Below are positions 23,966 to 28,762 of a stretch of DNA of 28,762 bases, one piece after another. The notes beneath the pieces were generated by a model. It saw only the letters and a program-made list of their open reading frames with translations, made no database searches and had not been told where the DNA came from. Both the position numbers and the translations under genes were made by a program. The DNA lies in assembly GCA_041689775.1 (NCBI GenBank), contig JBDNFP010000380.1, forward strand, positions 1-28,762, read 5' to 3'. Positions within the stretch are counted from its first letter, which is position 1. Each line of letters starts with the position of its first letter. Source of the DNA: JBDNFP01 sp041689775. Its GTDB lineage: Bacteria > Bacteroidota > Bacteroidia > Cytophagales > Spirosomataceae.

Positions 23966-25459
23966 ATGATGCATTTTTTACAAAAAACCGTTCTCTTACT
24001 TTTTCTTACCATTGGGGCCTTAGGCATCGTTCAGGCTCAGGTAACCACGCAAAGTAACTCTAGCCCCGAAAGTCTTTCTTTGGAGGAGTGTGTTCAGATT
24101 GCGATCCAAAATAACCCCCAGATCAGACAAGCCGGGTTACAAGTAGAAGTTAATACCAATAACTTAATACAATCCAGGTGGCAGCGCTGGCCCACCTTGG
24201 GTTTCAGCGCCTCCCAAGGATTTAGTTTCGGTCGTAACATCGATCCCTTTACTAACCAGTTTGTTCAGCGGACCATCAACTTCAATAATTTCAGTCTGAA
24301 TACGGGCGTGACTCTTTTCAACGGCTATCAGCTTCAGAACACCATCAAGCAAAACGACTACAACCTAAAGGCTTCCCAAAAAGATCTGGACGTAACCCGC
24401 AATGATATCATTTTGAATGTGGCTCTTGGCTATCTCCAAGTGATCAGTAGTCAGGAGTTGATTCAGGTATCGCTGAGTCAGGTTGAAGCTACCCAACTAC
24501 AATTGGAAAGAACAACCCGCCTGGTGCAGGCCGGAACTTTGGCCGAAAGCCAACTTTTTGATTTAAGGGCGCAGTTGGCCAACGATGAGTTATCACTGGT
24601 CAACGCCCAGAATAATCTCGAATCGGCAAAACTTACCTTAAAACAATTGATGAACTTACCCGGCAATGAAGACATTGAGGTAAATACCATCAATGCACCT
24701 GATCCTACCCTCCGGGTTTATGAGGCTACCGTGGACGAAGTTTATGAGATAGCCCTTAAAAATCTCCCCCAAATGCAAGCCGCTGAGTTACGAATCGAAT
24801 CAGCAAAGAAAACAATCGAGATAGCCAAAGCCCAAGGGCTACCCACTCTGTCCTTAAACGGTGGAGTTAGCAGTGCATTTTCTAGTGCTGCCCCCAGCCA
24901 ACGTTTCGTGGCGGACGGTACCGGAACCACAACGACTGATATTCCCTCGCAAACTCGTTACGTGCGGGCTGGTGAATTTACATTCCCGGTGATCGAACGC
25001 GTGACCATTCCCAACGGAGAGGTGAGGCAATTTGGCTATTTCGATCAGCTGTATTTTAACCGTAACTCATCGCTCAATTTAAGCCTGAGGGTTCCTATTT
25101 TCAGCAACTACCAAACTAAGTACCGGGTATCTAACGCTCGTATTCAACAAAGAAATCTTGAATACCAGGCAGATATCGCCGCTCAACAAATTCGCAGGAA
25201 CGTCGAACTGGCCTACATTGATATGGTCAATGCTGGAAAACGGTATAGTGCAACCGCCAACCAGGTAAGAGCACTCCAAGAGTCCTTCCGGGTAGCGGAG
25301 AGCAGGCTAAGTGTGGGAGCCATTAATTCGGCAGAGTATAATATATCAAAAGCTAACCTCGACCGTTCTCGTGCAAATCTGATTCAGACAAAGTATGACT
25401 ATCTATTTCGGACTAAGGTCCTTGACTTCTATATGAACAAACCCATTTCTGTGGAATAA
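23966..25459 (+). CDS. TolC-family outer-membrane efflux protein
   Basis: The 497-residue protein has a signal peptide (about 1-25, ending VQAQ). It carries the two OEP repeats of TolC-like channels: SLEECVQIAIQNNPQIRQA near the start of repeat 1 (about 38-56), and in repeat 2 AYIDMVNAGKRY and NLDRSRANLIQTKYDYLFR. Long heptad-rich helices (about 150-230 and 420-490) form the periplasmic tunnel, and the barrel strands lie between. An insert rich in Ser/Thr/Gly (about 300-345) precedes the second set of strands and is probably surface-exposed. It lies 58 nt before the adaptor gene on the same strand, and the two should assemble as outer channel and adaptor of an efflux machine. Confidence 0.93.
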   Translation: MMHFLQKTVLLLFLTIGALGIVQAQVTTQSNSSPESLSLEECVQIAIQNNPQIRQAGLQVEVNTNNLIQSRWQRWPTLGFSASQGFSFGRNIDPFTNQFVQRTINFNNFSLNTGVTLFNGYQLQNTIKQNDYNLKASQKDLDVTRNDIILNVALGYLQVISSQELIQVSLSQVEATQLQLERTTRLVQAGTLAESQLFDLRAQLANDELSLVNAQNNLESAKLTLKQLMNLPGNEDIEVNTINAPDPTLRVYEATVDEVYEIALKNLPQMQAAELRIESAKKTIEIAKAQGLPTLSLNGGVSSAFSSAAPSQRFVADGTGTTTTDIPSQTRYVRAGEFTFPVIERVTIPNGEVRQFGYFDQLYFNRNSSLNLSLRVPIFSNYQTKYRVSNARIQQRNLEYQADIAAQQIRRNVELAYIDMVNAGKRYSATANQVRALQESFRVAESRLSVGAINSAEYNISKANLDRSRANLIQTKYDYLFRTKVLDFYMNKPISVE

Positions 25460-25517
25460 ACCCTCCCCTATTTAGCATAACTCCTTTCTAAAAAGAAAAT
25501 TATAAATCGAAATAAAC

Positions 25518-26885
25518 ATGGCTGGTAAAAAATCAAATAGTATATGGTGGATTGTGGGTGGTGCGGTAGTACTACTCATGGCTGGATTATTCATCGCTAA
25601 ACAAGCCGGCTGGGTGGGACAAGAAAAACCCGAAGAAGTAGAATTTGCTAACGTAAGAACGGTTGACATCATCGAACGTGTAAGTGCTTCCGGAAGGGTA
25701 CAGCCCGAAATCGAAGTTAGATTGAGCCCTGATGTATCGGGTGAGATAACCGCTTTATATGTAGAAGAAGGCGATTCGGTTACTCAGGGTCAGCTACTTT
25801 TAAAAATTCGTCCTGACAATTATGAGTCATTGTTTGCCCGTGCACAGGCTAGCGTCAATTCAAGCAAAGCGAGCGCCGAACAATCAAAGGCGGCACTTGC
25901 CCAAGCCGAAGCCCGTCTGATTAGGTCCAAGGCTGACTACGATCGTAACAAGAAACTTTTTGAAGATAAGGTTGTTTCTGCTGCAGATTTTGAACAGGTA
26001 AGAGCTAACTATCAAGTAGCTCAGCAGGATATTCAGGCATCCAAAGCGAACATTCGGGCGGCGGAGTTTAACATAAAAAGTGCCCAGGCGAGCTTGCGGG
26101 ATGCTGCCGAAAACTTACGTAAAACCACCATTTTTGCGCCCGCCAACGGAGTAATATCACTACTGAATGTAGAAGTTGGGGAACGCGTAGTAGGTACCAG
26201 CCAAATGGCTGGCACGGAGCTGATGCGGATTGCTAACCTAAGCAATATGGAAGTACGGGTTAATGTAAATGAAAATGATATCATCCGGGTAACCCTAGGC
26301 GATACCGCTGATATTGACGTAGATGCTTACAGCAGCACCGGAAGGAAATTTAAGGGGGTCGTAACAGAAATAGCCAATACCGCCAGTGGTGTTACAACTG
26401 CCGCAGAAGCAGTCACTGAGTTTGAGGTGAAAATAAAAATCCTGAACGGATCCTTTAGTGACCTGATGGCTAACCGGGGCAGAAAGTCTTATCCCTTTAA
26501 GCCTGGTATGACCGCCTCGGTAGAAGTAATCACCGATCGTAAGTCTAATATTCTGTCGGTACCCATATCGGCGGTAACTACTCGAAATGAGAAAGTAGAA
26601 AAAACTACCCCTCGGGCCAATACAACAACCAAACCTTTGAAGGAAGAGCCCATCAAAGAAGTAGTATTTGTTGATAGTGCCGGAATAGCCAAGGTAAGGG
26701 AAGTGAAAACCGGAATAAGTGATTTCGAAAACATTGAAGTTTTGTCTGGTTTAAAAGCTGGTGATAAGATTGTCTCTGGTCCTTTTATTGTTGTATCCAA
26801 GAGACTCAAAGACGGTGATAAGATTATCCTTAAAAAACCGGAGGATAAAAAAGCTGATGCAAAGTCAAAAGAAAATGACAATTAA
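25518..26885 (+). CDS. Efflux periplasmic adaptor (membrane-fusion protein, MacA/HlyD type)
   Basis: The 455-residue protein has one N-terminal transmembrane anchor (about residues 9-27). It is followed by a barrel-sandwich half (GRVQPEIEVRLSPDVSGEI, about 57-75), a long coiled-coil hairpin rich in Ala/Lys/Gln (about 105-205), the returning lipoyl half (TTIFAPANGVISLLNVEVGE), a beta-barrel domain, and a membrane-proximal domain. An uncommon feature is a charged Thr/Lys/Pro-rich insert (about 357-378) and a lysine-rich tail (KKPEDKKADAKSKEND). MacA-type adaptors pair with MacB ABC permeases and TolC. Here the gene is followed by a terminator, so the permease must be encoded elsewhere or lost. 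Export substrate unknown. Confidence 0.92.
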   Translation: MAGKKSNSIWWIVGGAVVLLMAGLFIAKQAGWVGQEKPEEVEFANVRTVDIIERVSASGRVQPEIEVRLSPDVSGEITALYVEEGDSVTQGQLLLKIRPDNYESLFARAQASVNSSKASAEQSKAALAQAEARLIRSKADYDRNKKLFEDKVVSAADFEQVRANYQVAQQDIQASKANIRAAEFNIKSAQASLRDAAENLRKTTIFAPANGVISLLNVEVGERVVGTSQMAGTELMRIANLSNMEVRVNVNENDIIRVTLGDTADIDVDAYSSTGRKFKGVVTEIANTASGVTTAAEAVTEFEVKIKILNGSFSDLMANRGRKSYPFKPGMTASVEVITDRKSNILSVPISAVTTRNEKVEKTTPRANTTTKPLKEEPIKEVVFVDSAGIAKVREVKTGISDFENIEVLSGLKAGDKIVSGPFIVVSKRLKDGDKIILKKPEDKKADAKSKENDN

Positions 26886-26934
26886 TACGTTATGCTAATG
26901 TATTAATTCGATTTAGTTTAGGTTAAGAAAATGG

Positions 26935-26966
26935 AAATCCTTGTGGTCTTACCACAAGGATTTTTT
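26935..26966 (+). terminator. Rho-independent terminator after the efflux adaptor gene
   Basis: A perfect 13-bp stem (AAATCCTTGTGGT at 26935-26947 with its complement at 26951-26963, loop CTT) runs into a T tract ending at 26966. It confirms that the TolC-adaptor transcript ends without a permease gene. Confidence 0.92.
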
Positions 26967-27016
26967 ATTTCACTTTCAGATAGATTTGGTATCTTTTGCT
27001 CCAAAGAGCCAAGTTA

Positions 27017-27355
27017 TCAAGCATATACACCTTCTTTTCCGAATTTCTTTACGAGCAAATAATAAAATAGAGCTCTGTACTTATTTCGGTTTGAGCTACC
27101 AAAAGTCTCACACACTTCGTGAAGGGCAGCATCAAGGGCCTCTCCGTCGGCAAGACCCAGTTTTTTCATCAGAAAGTTCGTTTTCACACGGTCTAGTTCT
27201 GTCTTGTCACTACACGACACTTTCGAAGAATCGGCTTTGTAAATAGACGGACCAAGTCCTTTTGTTACCTTTGACAACAGGTCAGAATCAACTTCGACAC
27301 CGATTTTGGTGGCTTCTCCCTGATAGGTTACTAAGAGATCATCAAATTTGCTCAT
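27017..27355 (-). CDS. DUF2853-family protein
   Basis: The 112-residue protein matches DUF2853 over its whole length. It has MSKFDDLLVTYQGEATKIGV at the start, LGPSIYKADSSKVSCSDK in the middle, NFLMKKLGLADGEALD, and the strongly conserved end SNRNKYRALFYYLLVKKFGK. It has no signal peptide and is probably a compact helical cytoplasmic protein. The family has no established function. It is a single minus-strand gene convergent with the efflux adaptor and divergent from gpsA. A plus-strand open frame across the same bases is a shadow. Confidence 0.93.
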   Translation of the reverse strand: MSKFDDLLVTYQGEATKIGVEVDSDLLSKVTKGLGPSIYKADSSKVSCSDKTELDRVKTNFLMKKLGLADGEALDAALHEVCETFGSSNRNKYRALFYYLLVKKFGKEGVYA

Positions 27356-27480
27356 ACGTTTAAACTAGTTTGGATTTTGAATAGTGAAGATTTACATTGC
27401 TAAAAAAAGATATTTTCGCTTACTTTCAAAGTAGTGACGATAATACAAATCAAAAGATACAGAACCAATCGCAAAAATTT

Positions 27481-27503
27481 TAACTTTTTTATAAAAAAAG
27501 TTA
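27481..27503. promoter_or_regulatory. AT-rich near-perfect palindrome in the DUF2853-gpsA divergent region
   Basis: TAACTTTTTTATAAAAAAAGTTA reads almost the same on both strands (arms of T6 and A7 flanked by AAC/GTT). It lies about 125 nt from the DUF2853 start and about 100 nt from the gpsA start, so it could be an operator or a curved upstream element. It is also compatible with chance in AT-rich DNA. Confidence 0.3.
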
Positions 27504-27600
27504 CTTTCTCAATCAATAGAAATACCTAACGCGACCTTTTTGTTCAAAAACCTAACTTCGTTGCTGATCGCCGAACTAGTCATTTAAAATCTACGAAGGA

Positions 27601-28608
27601 ATGATTCACCCTCAATTGAAAAAAATTGCAGTCATAGGTGGAGGAAGCTGGGCTACTGCACTGGTAAAAATACTCTGCGAACAACCTCACATACAAGTCC
27701 GTTGGTGGCTCAGAAGTCCGAAAGATATCGCCCATATCCGCGAGTTTCACCATAACCCCAGCTACCTGAGTGATGTGTTCCTTTCACCAAAAAAAGTAAA
27801 GGTGTTTAGCAAGATTAAGGAAGCAGTCAAAGGAACGAGCTACGTGGTGTTGGCCGTCCCGGCGGCCTTTATTCAGGAACCTTTACGCGAGTTAACACCC
27901 AGCCATCTGAAAGGCAAAAGGATCGTTTCTGCGATCAAAGGTATGGTACCGGACCAAAACAAGCTGGTTACCGATTGGGTAGAAGATACCTACGGAGTGC
28001 CCCTGCATGACATGTGCGTCATTGCCGGCCCTTGCCATGCCGAAGAAGTAGCCCTCGAAAAACAATCCTACCTAACGATTGCCTCCACGAGTCATGAGTG
28101 TGCCTCAGATTTCGCTCGTTTATTGACCTGCCGATTTGTTACCGCAAACCCACTGAATGATTTGTATGGGGTAGAATACGCCGCCGTTATGAAAAACATC
28201 GTGGCACTCGCCTGCGGCATTACCCATGGCATTGGCTACGGGGACAACTTTCAGGCGGTGATGGTTTCTAACGCTATGACCGAAATGCGACGCTTCGTAA
28301 CGGCGGTTGACCCGCGCGAACGAGAAATGAGTTCCTCCGCGTACCTTGGTGATCTACTGGTAACTGCCTATTCCCAATTTAGCCGCAACAGATTGTTCGG
28401 TAATATGATTGGTCGTGGGTACAGCGTCAAAGCCGCCCAACTAGAAATGAAAATGATTGCCGAGGGGTACTACGCCGCCAAAAGTATTCATACCATGAAC
28501 CAATCTTATGGAGTATCCATGCCCATCACCGACTCAGTCTACCAAATTCTCTACGAAGGAGCAACCCCTTCAATCGTCATGAATGAACTCAAAAAGCATT
28601 TGAAGTAA
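27601..28608 (+). CDS. gpsA: NAD(P)H-dependent glycerol-3-phosphate dehydrogenase
   Basis: The 335-residue cytoplasmic enzyme reduces dihydroxyacetone phosphate to sn-glycerol-3-phosphate for phospholipid synthesis. The N-terminal Rossmann fold shows IAVIGGGSWATAL (9-21). The catalytic lysine is K198 in AAVMKNIVALACG, and GDLLVTAYSQFSRNR follows in the C-terminal helical domain. The AGPCHAEEVALEKQSYLTIAS block replaces the AGPSFAxEV of Proteobacteria. As far as I recall, this CHAEE form is usual in Bacteroidota and not a defect. Length is normal. The 245-nt upstream region is shared with the divergent DUF2853 gene. Confidence 0.96.
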   Translation: MIHPQLKKIAVIGGGSWATALVKILCEQPHIQVRWWLRSPKDIAHIREFHHNPSYLSDVFLSPKKVKVFSKIKEAVKGTSYVVLAVPAAFIQEPLRELTPSHLKGKRIVSAIKGMVPDQNKLVTDWVEDTYGVPLHDMCVIAGPCHAEEVALEKQSYLTIASTSHECASDFARLLTCRFVTANPLNDLYGVEYAAVMKNIVALACGITHGIGYGDNFQAVMVSNAMTEMRRFVTAVDPREREMSSSAYLGDLLVTAYSQFSRNRLFGNMIGRGYSVKAAQLEMKMIAEGYYAAKSIHTMNQSYGVSMPITDSVYQILYEGATPSIVMNELKKHLK

Positions 28609-28645
28609 ATAATGACTCTTTGGTAGTGTCTATAAAGAGTTGATC

Positions 28646-28762
28646 ATGCAGCGACGGAGTCGCCATATGTTCCTGTTTTGAAATAGTGTTTGTTGATGTA
28701 CATACCAATGACATTGTCATGAATTTGCTCGTTTTTAGAAAAACATATCGTCCTGCGACTCA
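28646..28762. repeat. Palindrome-rich non-coding tail, REP-like
   Basis: After gpsA there is no open frame. ATG-CA-GCGAC-GGA-GTCGC-CAT (28646-28666) forms a short GC-rich hairpin with a bulge, and ATGACA-T-TGTCAT (28708-28720) is a perfect 13-nt palindrome. The last 30 bases contain a TTTTTAGAAAAA stretch and a CATATCGTCC segment of a kind I associate with dispersed intergenic repeats in this order (memory, not a search). The element is cut by the window edge. Confidence 0.45.

Noticed and set aside
26941..27246. Plus-strand 101-codon open frame opposite DUF2853
   Set aside because: It begins within the terminator hairpin of the efflux adaptor and runs antisense to a well-conserved DUF2853 gene.
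28010..28090. Apparent loss of the GpsA signature AGPSFAxEV
   Set aside because: The AGPCHAEEVALE form looks like the usual Bacteroidota version, and the catalytic lysine and Rossmann motifs are intact.
1..28762. tRNA, rRNA, CRISPR arrays, prophage or defence genes
   Set aside because: No cloverleaf-like gene, regularly spaced repeat array, phage structural gene or defence-family motif was seen in a reading of both strands.

Overview
The window is ordinary chromosomal DNA of a Gram-negative Bacteroidota bacterium. I would place it in the Cytophagales (Spirosoma/Dyadobacter-like), with the genus uncertain. Supporting signs are the frequent N-terminal signal peptides ending in A-Q, near-absence of Shine-Dalgarno sequences before starts, and families typical of the phylum (DUF4856 lipoprotein, DUF2853, OmpA with LamG and carboxypeptidase-regulatory domains, GH3-beta-lactamase fusion). 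No rRNA, tRNA, CRISPR array or prophage was seen.

Layout. 1-261: the 5' end of an ISAzo13-like transposase gene, on the minus strand and cut by the window edge, with an A9 tract exactly at a frame junction. 380-5148: a plus-strand cell-envelope/peptidase group (GH3-beta-lactamase fusion, cupin, secreted M20 amidohydrolase) ended by a strong terminator. 5329-8686: a tight plus-strand operon (GH37 trehalase, YCII protein, HAD sugar phosphatase, PhzF-like isomerase) ended by a second terminator. 8771-10162: an OmpA-family outer-membrane protein. 10244-11524: a small secreted unknown and pth on the minus strand. 11589-13642: pyrR, a DUF4856-type lipoprotein and a DUF2905 membrane protein on the plus strand. 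13611-15203: a secreted 530-residue protein of unknown function on the minus strand, whose 3' end overlaps DUF2905. 15448-18905: argS, glutathione peroxidase and menA. 19229-21205: an S9 peptidase, facing a (alpha/alpha)6 glycosidase lipoprotein (21276-23699, minus) across a very long perfect terminator hairpin. 23966-26885: a TolC/MacA-type efflux pair without a permease. 27017-27355: DUF2853 (minus). 27601-28608: gpsA. The last 150 bases are non-coding and rich in palindromes.

How the genes work together. The trehalase operon plausibly handles trehalose and glucose-phosphate intermediates, with small enzymes whose substrates cannot be read from sequence. The GH3-beta-lactamase protein and the M20 hydrolase suggest processing of cell-wall and peptide material in the periplasm. 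pth, pyrR, argS, menA and gpsA are scattered housekeeping genes (translation, pyrimidine salvage/regulation, menaquinone, phospholipid backbone).

I found no convincing new multi-gene system. The most useful points for follow-up are the A9 frame junction in the transposase, REP-like intergenic palindromes at 17879-18000 and 28646-28762, three helically phased GGTTTAA-type boxes upstream of a small secreted protein, and several conserved-looking but uncharacterised secreted proteins.
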